In this document: positions 10,801 to 21,438 of the stretch, piece after piece
How positions within the stretch are numbered: position 1 is the first letter of the stretch
Layout: each line of letters begins with the position of its first letter
From: Blastobasis lacticolella
Lineage: Eukaryota > Arthropoda > Insecta > Lepidoptera > Blastobasidae
Length of the DNA: 64,000 nucleotides
Assembly (NCBI GenBank): GCA_905147135.1
Contig: LR990048.1
Coordinates: 14,492,563 to 14,556,562, forward strand
Direction of reading: 5' to 3'
Position numbers and translations under genes: made by a program
The notes under the pieces: model-generated
Told to the model about the DNA's origin: nothing
The model's database searches: none
The model's input: the letters and a program-made list of their open reading frames with translations, nothing else

Positions 10801-11384
10801 TATTTATAGAAATAATCCGATAAACGTAAATTAGGTGCAGAATTGAATTAACCTTTGCCATTCCAGTCATTACCTGGACTCTATATGAAAATACTCGACT
10901 CATAATAGAAGCTGTACAAATTGTTACAAGCACTTTTGAAATACATATCTCACATATTACAATTCATACGATAAACAAATTAAAGCGCGCTTTAGTTCAC
11001 TGGCACTGATATTCTAACAATTACCCGACTCCGTAGTCCATATCTCGGAATTTCTGGAACTAAATTGAAGTTCAATTTACAGTTGGCTCACTGAAGGCGG
11101 TAGATTCTAGAAGTGGAGTAATTTATGTATCGACGGAGGCTACTGTGATTTGTTTTAAACTAGGTTTAGCTCGCACCAGCCTTACTAGCTGCTTACTAAC
11201 TGTTTTAGGTTATAATAATGCTATATTTATGGTGTAAATAGATTATGATTTGACGTAGGCATATGCTATAAAATATTCTGTGAGATTATCCCAGTGGTGG
11301 GACTGAGAATAATCTAAGAAATAATCGGCAAAAGTTCAATCTACTTGATTCAACTTACTTTTTTAACTAACTTCAACTCCTTCA
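10801..11384. other. No feature recognised
   Basis: No ORF or shared repeat seen. Confidence 0.4.
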
Positions 11385-11511
11385 AGGCTAGAGTGAATAG
11401 GCTGTTCCTAGACAAGCATGCTCTATCTTCGGCCGCATCGTCACTTACTATTAGGTGAGCGAGAGTGTAGTGGTGATCAAATGCCTAGCCAGTCTAATTA
11501 AAAAAAAAAAA
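11385..11511 (+). mobile_element. 5'-truncated LINE 3' end (same family as 6294)
   Basis: 'ttcaaggctagagtgaatag' (encoding FKARVNR) to 'aatgcctagccagtctaat' plus A13. It matches 6404-6530. The polyA and 5' truncation show retrotransposition. Confidence 0.75.
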
Positions 11512-12284
11512 ACTTCGAAAATGGACATAGTATAACTATGAAGTAAAGGCTTTGAACGTGAGATTAACTCACACCATACAAAGGACATTTACATTGTCAA
11601 ATGGACTCTATAAAGACTAGCTAATAATACACAATATTTAACAACAAAAACAAAGTCGGCAAAGCCTCTAGAGAATACACACTCACGCCGGATATAAATG
11701 TTTAATCATTTTATAGCATTATTCAATTAGTTGAGGTCAAAGCGAACGGCAACCATTTCGGGTGCAAACCCACACATTACAGGATGTTATCCCATTAGAC
11801 TAGCTAGTACATATAGCACACAAGTCTACACACGACCAGTATAAAATGAGCTACCATTACTATGGATGCGCATACACATCGGAGACTACCTACCTAAAGT
11901 GGAAACGCTTTAGATCCCGTATCTACCACCGTACCTCCGTACACTACTCGCGAAGTCACTCCGCTGTCGAGTTTACATCCCGAGAGAATGGCACAAGCGA
12001 GCTAATTGCTGCCGTATTTGTATATTGGCAAGATGCATTTTCACTCGACCTGCCTGCGCTCGGAAGGTTCAGAACAATGTCAACTTTGCAACAGTAAACC
12101 TGTTAGCTCAGCGCTGGTATAGACGTGCTCTCAATTTGAAATGTTACGTATGTACTCGGATATACGAACAACTTTACAAACAGCCCTGCATATTTGCATT
12201 TTAGCATAGTAGCTATACGTCTTTGGTATTAACTTTGGAGTTGTTTTTGAAACTGTTGCCTGTAGATCAGAAAATGGGGGCATC
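11512..12284. other. No feature recognised; one unassigned 83-codon frame
   Basis: A plus-strand frame at 11846-12097 (MSYHYYGCAYTSETTYLKWK...) has no motif I recognise. 'gggtgcaaaccc' near 11760 looks like a weak inverted tRNA B-box but the rest does not fit. Confidence 0.35.
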
Positions 12285-12413
12285 ATAATCATTATCTCAG
12301 CCGTAGGACGTCTACTGCTGAACATAGGCCTCGCCCCACGTCTTCACCTCTCGGCTCTACGCCTCCGACATCCATCGGCTCTCTACTACCTTTACGAGGC
12401 CTTTTGTTTCGAA
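12285..12413 (-). mobile_element. RTE-type LINE 3' end (second RTE lineage)
   Basis: On the minus strand it reads 'ggggcgaggcctatgttcag', 'cagtagacgtcctacggctg', 'agataatgattatg'. This is the conserved end of RTE-clade elements in Lepidoptera; compare 38355 and 63745. Confidence 0.65.
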
Positions 12414-13761
12414 GGATGGATTGGCGCTACGTCACAGATTGATATACTGCTATGCTACAAAGCTATCTGACCCACTGCCGACGTCGCGTTTGTTGAATTT
12501 AGTATTTCCTCAAAATTATTTTTCACTTGGCAACACTTGTTCCAGTTTTGATCTCCGGACCAGATAAATTTATGACACTTTACTAAGCTAGCCCCTACTC
12601 TGCCGGTCACTACACGGTGTTAATAAGATAGCTCTATTATCAATGCAATGCGCCGAATGTGGAAAACATCCAAAATCGGTAAAGGCTTGGCGCAATCGCG
12701 TTCCGTCGAGCAATTTGTTACGACGCGACGGCGGCGTAACGAAAGCTCATTTAACTTGATGAAATTTTTAAAAATAAAACACTACCGACCGTGCAGGGCT
12801 GCAGCCAGACAGACACTTAGTGGAAAAGCGGAACATAGTGACGCTGAAAAAGATTGACTTGGTCGAAGTGATCTTTTATGAAACATTAACCTAGCCAGCT
12901 GCTAGACTAGACTTGAGCCTCCTCGACGTCTGTAAAGGGATTTGCAATATTGACAGATGAGGTGGGGGTACACACATCAGAAAATGCTGCTAAAGTGAAG
13001 TCGCAGAGCAGAAAGAAATTCTTACATTGATCTGCTACTACTTGTCTCAGTCACTCCCGCGCAAATATATTGCATCACGCTCGCACATATTCAAGGACAC
13101 GAATCGCGCGCGCGGAAGTGACAGAGGTAAGTATGTCAATGAACGAATTTCTTCCTGATCTGCGACCGCACTTTACCAATTTTGTCTACCGTGTTTCTAT
13201 CTGGCTCAAAGATATTAGACGCCTTTTAAGACACCTTAAGTCGTTTGCGTTGTCTTCTGATTGGTCTGCCAGATAGCAAAATTGGTAAGTACTCAACAAC
13301 ATAAAATTTACAAACGGTTTAATATGTCACACAAAACATTTAAGCATTCGAAACATGCCACTGACATTCCCAATTCCATAATGTCTGCTACAATAGCCTA
13401 CAATCGCATTGGCTACGCTTGACTACGCTCGCCAATCTAGACCCTAAATCCGTCTCTGTCCGCTAGTATAATTAGCCTTGAATAATTTAAAGCCTGGGAC
13501 TGCCTGAGGCGCTGTTTTGTTTGCTTTGCATAGTGCACAGTAGACAGTTCAAACGAATTGCATGTAGTTACTCACAAGTGACATAGAGTGATGTGTATAA
13601 TTGTAATATCTAGCTTTTAACTGTTTTGCTGCTTTCTACAGTTTTAGATTTATGATTTTCACTCTGATATTTGACATAGGTATAAACCGACCAAGTACGA
13701 GTCGACTAGGCATACGAACGGTTCCGTAGCATAACTCATAATCATACAGCTGTATTCAGCG
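12414..13761. other. No gene recognised; contains candidate 5' exon at 13049
   Basis: 12640-13290 is richer in CpG than its surroundings. Frames at 12648-12857 and 13070-13276 show no known domain. Confidence 0.35.
13049..13132 (+). promoter_or_regulatory. Candidate transcription start, short leader exon and splice donor
   Basis: An arthropod-type initiator 'tcagtc' (A at 13049) opens a CpG-rich stretch with 'gaatcgcgcgcgcgg'. It ends at a consensus 5' splice site, 'acagag|gtaagtatg' (donor GT at 13127). There is no ATG-led coding frame before the donor, so it would be a non-coding first exon. No acceptor or downstream exon could be assigned. Confidence 0.22.
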
Positions 13762-14092
13762 GAGCGTCGGTGGCCGAATGGTTAAGGTATCCGACTCGTA
13801 AGCGAGAGGTACCGAGTTCGAATGCGACCCCTGCGACAATGTACCAAAAATTATTTCTGATTAAATGATGTTTTTCCTCTTAAAGTAAGGAACAACATCG
13901 TGAAGAAACCTGCACATTCAGGTGACTGAATGTGTAACCATGATTCAATCATGTCACGGAGGTCAGATGGCACTCGTTCCACTGTAATTATCTGATCTGT
14001 CAAATCCTGGACCATGGTCAAGGCGGACTCCGAGCCCACGTGCGCGAGATCACAACCGAGACATTAACGCCTAGATTTTTTTTTTATGATTG
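13762..14092 (+). mobile_element. S1 SINE, near full length with old target duplication
   Basis: The clearest S1 head: 'gtggccgaatggttaagg' (A-box region) and 'gagttcgaatgcg' (B-box). It is followed by the body and tail to 'cgagacattaacgcc' and T11. Flanks 'agctgtattcagcg' (13748-13761) and 'agccgtattcaacg' (14093-14106) form a 14-bp target duplication with two differences, implying an old insertion. Confidence 0.85.
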
Positions 14093-14154
14093 AGCCGTAT
14101 TCAACGCAGTGCGTTCACCTAGCAGACAAGCACTATGAAATCGCTTAACAACAT

Positions 14155-14310
14155 TACTTTCCTTAGACAAATTTTGTATGTAACCCTACTCTTTAATCAT
14201 TCAATCTATCATTGAAAACCGCATAAAAACCGTACAGTCGTTTTTGAGTTAATCGGTAACAGACAGACAGACGCGGCGTGGGACTTTGTTTTATAATATG
14301 TAGTGATAGT
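14155..14310 (-). mobile_element. H repeat fragment
   Basis: 'ccgcataaaaaccgta', 'cagacagacagacgcggcgt' and 'gggactttgttttat' correspond to the inverted 5' half of the H family. Confidence 0.6.
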
Positions 14311-15430
14311 GATTGAAACTTACTAGGTGTATTGGAATAAAATTAAACGGGCGCAAGAATGTGATTGTCTTATTTAGATTTCCGTACCTACCCCTGTGTG
14401 ACTGGGAAGGATTGGATGTGGAAAGCCAAGAACCATTCAATATGGAGAATAATGCAAGAGCCGACTCTTATAATCCAGGCATTAAACACCACAAAATCCT
14501 TCCAGGATATCCCTAAAACTCCTTTCAATGTCCAAGATAATTACACAAATTATTTAAAATCAACACAGATGCCACTTCCACAATACGAGTACCTACAACA
14601 GACAGAAAAATGTTTTATCTTTAACCTAGAAAATATTTACGCCAGGAATACACAGGGAGAAACATTTCCTGTTTGCCGCTAACGACAGATTCACGAGAGC
14701 AGTCTGCAGCAAAGGTGCAACTGTAAAGTATGAAGGCGGGGGGTGGTGCAACTGTAAACTTTATTGCAGTTTCGTGCAAAACAATGCTACACAGCCGATC
14801 GCTATTTTCAAGAAAACAGAATCTCTCTTGTTTGTGCAAAACGGCGCTGACAGTACAATATGGAGCGTTTGGAAAAATAAAAGGATAGAAGATTTCTATG
14901 TTTTGTTTTATATCTCCGGTGTAAACCAACCGCCCTAATTAAATAACTAGGTAATTTCAATTTCAATTTATTTATTGCTCACTTGTAAGTATAGGTATTA
15001 CATTATTGACATCATAAATTCAACAAATTCGTACAAATAATTAGATAATATCAATATAGACAGCTATTACAATTAAAAATTACAATAAATAATTATGAAA
15101 TAATGTCAATAATCATATAAAAGTAAAATAATTAAAAATTTTGTAAATAATTATGTATAGAATGTCAATAGTCGATTCAAATAATAAATACAATTATAAG
15201 TAATAATTATTATTATATGTATAACTAGGTGTGTACTTTTAATACACCAATAGAGCCTATGACGTATATTAAATTTATTCGTTTAGCATTCTAAGCTATT
15301 GAATAAGTAAGTAGGAAAGTAGGGATTGCCACGTAGATACTTATGGGGATGAAATAGAGGTAAGAATATGTCATGTTAACATATTATGTATTTGTATATC
15401 TTTAATTTATTTGCGTTATATGTGGATTTT
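14311..15430. other. No gene recognised; AT-rich LINE-like stretch at 14945
   Basis: A plus-strand frame of 105 codons (14365-14682) has no motif I know and is overlapped by an antisense frame. 14945-15250 has low complexity, with 'atttatttattgctcac' resembling an inverted LINE 3' end. Confidence 0.35.
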
Positions 15431-15708
15431 TATTGTGTGATTTTTAGGCCGTGTGGTGTCCGGCAGAGTAGAATAGCACCAACCCCTTACACTCGTGGGT
15501 GTCGTACGAGGCGACTAATGTTTAGAGGAATAAATCTAAGTCTCCGTAGGCTGGAAAATGGGCAGCAGCGTTTTCCATTGTTATATTTATAATACTGCGA
15601 TCTCCAACCCGCCTGCCAAGCGTGGAGATTACATCAATAACCTCCCCTTTCGTGGGAGAGGCCCTTAGTCCTGCAGTGGACTGTTTATGGGCTGTGATGA
15701 TGATGATG
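15431..15708 (+). mobile_element. R element, full length with 13-bp target duplication
   Basis: Reads 'gtgtggtgtccggcagag' to 'ggctgtgatgatgatgatg'. 'atatgtggatttt' occurs at 15418-15430 and again at 15709-15721, fixing both borders and showing insertion by target-primed copying. It ends in (gatgat)n rather than polyA. Confidence 0.88.
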
Positions 15709-16136
15709 ATATGTGGATTTTACACTGTTATGAGCTACTGAGCTGTATAAACGTATTTATTAAAATTACGTAGTTTCTGGATTTATTATAATTGTATGGA
15801 AAACCAATAATAAAACGGTAACACCACGACCATGAATATAAGGCTAGGCAGGGCGTTATAACACGGTACCGGCATCCAATTTTCTCTGCCCGACAGATAT
15901 GCATGATGCAAGGAAATTCAGTCCGAGTGGATAACCAGATTGCATATGGATGCGCAGATACGATCCCCGCGTGCGCCCAGGGGGAAAGCCTTTCTAATAT
16001 AATGTCGGTGATAACAGGTTAACGCTCGTTACTCTACAACTAGGAAAAAACAAACCTATTCTTTATAGGTATCAATTATTTTAAAAAATTCTATAAAAAT
16101 TGTACAGGTTCACATTAATTAAACAATTAACATTAA
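15709..16136. other. No feature recognised
   Basis: No ORF or repeat seen. Confidence 0.35.
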
Positions 16137-16250
16137 GGGCGACTTGCACCAAATTCCTAATTGTCTTTAAGCTTAAGATAAACACAAAACATTCAAAACA
16201 ACGCTAAACGACATCCTTAAATGTGTTTATGAATTTGGTGCAAGCAGGGC
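16137..16250. mobile_element. 114-bp MITE flanked by TAA
   Basis: Ends 'gggcgacttgcaccaaattc' and 'gaatttggtgcaagcagggc' are imperfect inverted repeats, with TAA on both sides (16134-16136, 16251-16253). A 3-bp TAA target and GGGC-type ends fit PIF/Harbinger MITEs. Confidence 0.65.
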
Positions 16251-17027
16251 TAAATGACAGAAATATATGAATTTAATTTAGCTATCTGGATGTACCCGCT
16301 CCCGAAAAATACAATAATTTATTGATCTGAAAACGGATTTTCGTCAAAAAAATATTAGTTCATTTATTCGAGTGTCGTTCATTCAGTCATTTAAATACAC
16401 AATTGTTTAATATATTAATCGACCATGTACTGGGAGTATTTGCAATGACTGTAGTACCTATTAGTTAGGTACAATACACTTAGAACCACGGACAAAAAAT
16501 ATTGCCCATGGTTCTTCCAGCAGGACTATGCAGTAGGACTACGCAGTAGGATCACGCAGGACTACGCAGTAGGATTACGCAGTAGGACCAGGGACAACAA
16601 AGTATTCAGAAACACTGCAACTACAATCAATCAAATTTACGAAGACCATCATCACATCAAACAGGAAATAATACGATTGACATTATCTCTAAATGGAGTA
16701 ACTATTATTTACTTCACTCATTTCGTGTGTCGATGGTATTAATTGTGGACACAATTGATATAATTGGTGGTAATGTCAGTAAACCAATGCGATGTAGCAA
16801 GAGCCCTCTATTATTTGGTATTAGGGCGTTAATTACTCACAAGGACTAGGAATTAACTCGCTGTATAACGCTTAACTTTCATAAAACACTGACAACAGAG
16901 ATAATTGGGCACGTAGTAGGTATTAATGTAAATAAATGTAGCTTTTTAGACATTTCACTGTAATGGGAAAACATGTGGTTTCTACATCTATACCACAGGG
17001 AAAAATAAAATTATATACTATTTATAA
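16251..17027. other. No gene; minisatellite inside
   Basis: Apart from the minisatellite at 16520-16589, nothing recognisable. Confidence 0.4.
16520..16589. repeat. Minisatellite, ~15-bp unit
   Basis: Five imperfect units built on 'actacgcagtaggatt', some shortened to 'acgcaggactacg'. The irregular unit length suggests slippage. Confidence 0.75.
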
Positions 17028-17310
17028 TCTATACTATCATGTCTTATCAAAATGAGGAAGAGTTTGTATGTTTGTGAGTTTGTTTGTTGGGGATCGGAAC
17101 CTAATCTCCGAAAGTACTGACCCATTTTGAAAATGCTTTTACTACCAGGAAGCTACATTATTCTTTTTTCTTTTTATTGCCTAGGGAGGTCTTTATTGTC
17201 TATTCTCGAGTAACATAGCCTACTTTTTCATCCCAGAAAAATAATAGGGTCCCGCGGGATAGTTCAATGTTCACAGAGATCCGATATGCGCGCAGGAGGA
17301 AAGCACGGGG
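17028..17310 (+). mobile_element. H (Helitron-like) repeat
   Basis: 'gtatgtttgtgagtttgttt', 'aatctccgaaagtactgacc', 'ggaagctacattattc', 'gggtcccgcgggatag' and 'agagatccgatatgcgcgc' occur in the same order as at 36405. The frame on the opposite strand (17264-17464) is not a gene. Confidence 0.65.
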
Positions 17311-18330
17311 GACTGCAATTCACACAGAAATGTACAATCTGCATGCGATAGATTCCCACAACAAATGTCGTTATGAATGGCATGTTATTATTTTTACCTA
17401 CATTCAGCAAATTGATTTCTACATAAAAAAGTGCTATCTGAATTAGATGGCCATTGATCCACATGACAAGAGCAACGCTCTTAAGTTTATGTTGATGATG
17501 ATGAATTACTCTTTATGTTATTAAATTCCATTATCAGTAAGTAGTACTGGATCACAGGATCACCTTATTATAGTAGATTACTCAATGGTAACCAGTTTAG
17601 ACGTAGAGTATTATCAGTAACATAAAAAATCTAATAGAGAATATAAGGGTAAAGCTCCTTATTTTTAATTCATAGAATCTGAACAGGGCAAATTGATTGA
17701 GTCATTAAGGTGGATCACAATACGTTACTCGACGTGTGGATAGGTACTTATTTACCGAAAACGCCGTAGTACGTGGTATCGCGTTAAACATTCATCGCGA
17801 TGGAGTAAACTGTTGATAGAAGAAAATGGAAGGTGAATTCTTTATTTTATTAGGTAAGGAGTTTCAAAAGAATATTAAGTATCTATGCGTGTTTTCAATT
17901 TTTTTAAGTACAGAAGTTTTTTATAGATTTAACCATCATGATCATATTGGTGTTAAATCCCGGCTGTGCTCTTGCGCGGCACGGTTTTTTACCCAACTGC
18001 GTCTGAAAGAGGGTTATGTTTTTTTATAAAGTAGAGTGAGGAAAAATCTGAATTTATAAAAGGAAAAGATTGACTAACAGACTGATGTAACGATCGTAGC
18101 CTAAACCACTGGACGGATTAACCTCAAATATCTTCATAATCGTTTTTTTTTTGTTTTTTTTTCAACCATCATAAATTAGAGCTGGTAATCGGAATCAGAA
18201 TATTGATTTCTGTCATCACTCTGACAAGGCCATGATTAATGACTTTTATAATTTATTTCGACCTCCAGGCTTTGTTGCTTTTTCAAGATAAATGTTGCTT
18301 GTTACATGTAGGTCGACGACTATTATAAGT
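17311..18330. other. No gene; partial low-copy repeat near 17985
   Basis: 'acccaactgcgtctgaaaga' and 'gggttatgttttttt' (17990-18025) resemble a dispersed motif also seen near 41900 and 53765. A 67-codon frame at 17826-18029 has no known domain. Confidence 0.35.
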
Positions 18331-18559
18331 AAATATAAATAAATATGCTTGGACAAATTCACACAGCGCCATCTAGCCCCAAAGTAAGCAAAGCTTGTGT
18401 TATTTACATTTTTTTAAATACATACTTATTATACAAACTACAACCAGACCCGTATTAGAAATTTGAATTCATCATTTCAATTTCTGCTCGGCCGGGAATC
18501 GAACCCGGGACCACTCCGTGGCGGCCGGCATGTTAACCAACTGAATCATTCAGGTCGTC
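18331..18559 (-). mobile_element. S2 SINE, copy 2
   Basis: Minus-strand order: head 'gacctgaatgattcagttgg', B-box 'gggttcgattcccgg', then tail 'tttggggctagatggcgctg' and 'gtgtgaatttgtcc'. It is near full length. Confidence 0.85.
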
Positions 18560-18676
18560 AAAGTACCTAATCGATATTTTTCTCTAGTTCATCACAGCAC
18601 ATCGGCTAGTTTCCGCTTTGTATTTGTAATTTACTGGCGATTCCTGTACAATATTTAATGAAATAGTTAATGTATA

Positions 18677-19465
18677 ATCATCTTGGCGTTAATGTCACGG
18701 TTGTGCTCTAGAGGACGAGGGCCCGGGGTCCGCCTCGACCATGATCCAGAATTTGGCGATCAGGTAATTACAGTGGAGCGACTACCATCTGTCCTCCGTG
18801 ACCCTGCTACATCATGGTTACAAATTCAGTTGCCTGAATTTGCAGGTTTCATCACGATGTTTTACCTGACCGTAAGGGCGCATTTTCATTGGTCGTTAGC
18901 GCCCGTATGCGGGGTACGGGAGATTTCTGTAACGCATGCCATAGGGCATGCGGGGAACCGTTTACATTGGTCGTTAGCGCCCGTATGCAAGGTGCGATAG
19001 AACCTGAATACAATGTAGTTTGGCAGTTGGCTTTAAGTGTATATCGTAACTAGCCATGGATCAACAATTATTGATATGTGGAGCTGCAGCGAGATGACTG
19101 ATGACGTCTAATGACCGAGGTGCTATGAGGGAGTCCCCGAATGCTTTGTATCGACCAAGTTATCGACTGACTAATTTCATTGGTCGTTATCCCGAATGCG
19201 TTAAGCCCCCGCACGCACGCATTGAATCGACCGAGTTATCGACCGATGAATTTCATTGGTCGTTAGCCCGCATGCGGGTAGTCCCCGAATTCGGGCTAAC
19301 GACCGATTTATCGACCAATGAAAATGCGCCTTAAGAGCATCGGTGAGTATTCAGCTTATGTACATAACTCATAAAAGAGCCATTAGTACATGGCCGCAGC
19401 GGGATTCGTACCCGGTACCTCTCGCTTACGAGTTGGATACTCAACTGCCCGGCTACCGACGCTCA
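18677..19465 (-). mobile_element. S1 SINE split by a MITE
   Basis: The SINE covers 18677-18875 and 19332-19465. Its tail 'cttggcgttaatgtcacgg' is on the left and its head 'ctctcgcttacgagttggat' on the right. Removing 18876-19331 and one TAA restores the normal S1 order 'accgtaagagcatcgg'. Confidence 0.88.
18876..19331. mobile_element. 456-bp Harbinger-like MITE inside S1
   Basis: Ends are 'gggcgcattttcattggtcg' and 'cgaccaatgaaaatgcgcct', flanked by TAA (18873-18875, 19332-19334). Inside, 'cattggtcgtta' recurs near 18887, 18967, 19179 and 19256, with inverted forms near 19291 and 19312. There is no transposase frame, so movement would depend on an enzyme supplied elsewhere. TAA/TTA targets are typical of PIF/Harbinger. 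The assignment is inference. Confidence 0.8.
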
Positions 19466-19571
19466 ACATCCAACAGCTCACGCCCAACATAGCTGATTAT
19501 CTATAAATAAATATAACTAAATACTGGGTAATATTTTCCAGTAAATTAACGCGATATTATACATAGTTACT

Positions 19572-19833
19572 CGTGTAGAAAATGGTTGTGATTTATCCTG
19601 AATTAATAATGAGCACGAGTTTGAAACTAAACTAAAGCCAAAAGAATGAAACTGTAATAACCTATATAACTTCGATCCACTAGATGGTAATACGATAAAG
19701 TTTACTTAGATTTAGTTTAGACTTAGAGTCTAACTAATTTGTTAGCTATAATATAATCTATATAAATAATTACCTAAAAGTTGTCAATTCATACTAATTT
19801 AAATATGTATCAACTTGAAGAGCGGGGCTTCCT
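19572..19833. repeat. Repeat X, copy 2
   Basis: Reverse-complement partner of 110-378. This copy ends where the S1 fragment at 19834 begins. Confidence 0.75.
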
Positions 19834-19945
19834 TCAAATTCAGTTGCCCGAACTTTCAGGCCCCACCACGATGCCCTCCCCCACCCCAAGAGCACCGGTC
19901 ACAACCAACGCACATAACTCAAAAATGAGTCATTGGTACAACATG
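19834..19945 (-). mobile_element. S1 SINE, central fragment
   Basis: 'cagttgcccgaactttcagg' to 'atgagtcattggtaca' corresponds to the S1 middle only; head and tail are absent. Confidence 0.65.
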
Positions 19946-20177
19946 AAATAGTTTATGTTATGTTAATAAATCCCACAGTAATCGTCGACAAGTCTCACTT
20001 AGCATACTTAACACATATTCATGTCTCAGACCACCCTTACCGCAATCTATCAAAGTCGGCGCAGCGCCACCGGCGACTCGTGTCGTTGTCGTGAGTACTA
20101 ATTAATTAGCAGGGCTGGGACTGTAACACTAAAGTACAACAATAACGATAAATAATAAAAAAAAGTAAAATACCAAC

Positions 20178-20370
20178 AAGATTTTTCGCACGCTGTAGTC
20201 CCTACTCATCAAGACTATTCCAAAGAGCCCAAACACGATTGGGTTATCTTTTTGAGTTCATTAGTTCCTATGACCACTTTCCGACTCCATCATCAGACTA
20301 TTAATGCATTATCATCCAAATTACATAGGTATACCAAATTTCAGCTTAATCGGATACCAACTTACATATA
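20178..20370. repeat. Repeat Z, copy 1
   Basis: Shares 'actattccaaagagcccaaa', 'attagttcctat' and 'taccaaatttcagct' with the reverse complement of 46918-47110. Family unknown; no ORF. Confidence 0.7.
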
Positions 20371-20374
20371 CGAA

Positions 20375-20999
20375 CTGTAAAAATTAAATAAAAGCTTGTA
20401 AAAAGAAGGGGTTCCCATCTTAGAGGATTCTGGTTTAATTCTCTAAGGTTCTCATACAAGAAACCTGCTTGTTATGAGTTTTTCTTTATCATAATAACGT
20501 TGGGTGTGTGGTGTCCGGCAGAGTAGAATAGCACTAACCCCTTACACTCATGGGTGTCGTACGAGGCGACTAATGTTTTCGAGGACAAAGGCCAAGAGTC
20601 TCCGTAGTCTGAAAAATGGGCAGCAGCATTTTCCACTGTTATATTTAAACACTGCTTTCTCCAACCCGCCTGCAAAGCGTGGAGATTATGGCAATAACCT
20701 CCCCTTTCGTGGGAGAGGCCTTAAGTCCTGCAGTGGACTGTTACGGGCTGTGATGATGATAATAACGTTATATGATTTATTTGTGTTAATCGTATCACAA
20801 ATATCGCTACAAGCACCAACTGGGAATCGAACCAGCATCCCTGTGCATAGCTACTACACACAAGTAGACACCCCGCTTCCGAAACCACGCGTCTGTTAAT
20901 TCCCAAAGTTTTAACCCTTTGACTGATAAACGGTCCGGTCACGTCATCGCGTCACGTGTCACTGCGCCGGGAAATTAGGCGGCACTGACCGATAGCGAC
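20375..20999. repeat. Tandem duplication unit A (interrupted by R)
   Basis: Without the R insertion (20502-20758) this is about 360 bp and matches unit B at 21055-21438. Landmarks include 'tgggaatcgaaccagcatcc', 'aaccctttgactg' and 'cgggaaattaggcggcactg'. On the minus strand 'ggttcgattccca' resembles a tRNA B-box, so the unit may include an old SINE. Confidence 0.75.
20502..20758 (+). mobile_element. R element with 11-bp target duplication
   Basis: 'ataataacgtt' flanks it at 20491-20501 and 20759-20769. It reads 'tgtggtgtccggcagagtag' to 'gggctgtgatgatgat'. The 131-codon plus-strand frame over it (20504-20899) runs through non-coding R sequence into the duplication unit and is not a gene. 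Confidence 0.85.
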
Positions 21000-21006
21000 G
21001 TCGACG

Positions 21007-21047
21007 CTTTCGAGTTGGATACCTTAACCTCTCGGCCACCGACGCCC
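21007..21047 (-). mobile_element. S1 SINE head fragment
   Basis: Only 'cgagttggataccttaacct' and 'ctcggccaccgacgcc' remain: the tRNA-like head with its A-box, between duplication units A and B. Confidence 0.7.
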
Positions 21048-21054
21048 CTAATAA

Positions 21055-21438
21055 TAACAATGACAAATAATAATAAAAAATTAAGAAGGGTTTCCCATAC
21101 AAAAATCCCGCTTTTTTATGAGTTTACCAGAGATTTTTTTTCTTTATCGTAATAATATTATGTTAGTGAGGCGTAATGTCGATCTATATTTTATATTTTG
21201 AGACTAGAAGAAGGCCCATAGCGTCGCTATAAGCACCAAATGGGAATCGAACCAGCATCCCTGCACATAGCTACTAATCACATAAGTAGACACCCGCTTC
21301 TGAAACCACGCGACCGTTAATTCACAAAGTTTTAACCCTTTGACTGCTAAACACGGTCCGGTCACCGTCGGCCGTCACGTCATCGCGTCACGTGTCACTG
21401 CGCCGGGAAATTAGGCGGCACTGACCGATAGCGGCGTA
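21055..21438. repeat. Tandem duplication unit B
   Basis: Uninterrupted partner of unit A, ending 'ctgaccgatagcggcg'. It lacks the R insertion, so R entered unit A after the duplication. Confidence 0.75.

Noticed and set aside
13762..13840. tRNA gene
   Set aside because: A- and B-box-like motifs exist but the sequence is the head of S1, with no complete cloverleaf and with the SINE body following.
20504..20899. 131-codon open frame as a gene
   Set aside because: It runs through the R insertion and into a duplicated non-coding unit; other R copies do not keep the frame.
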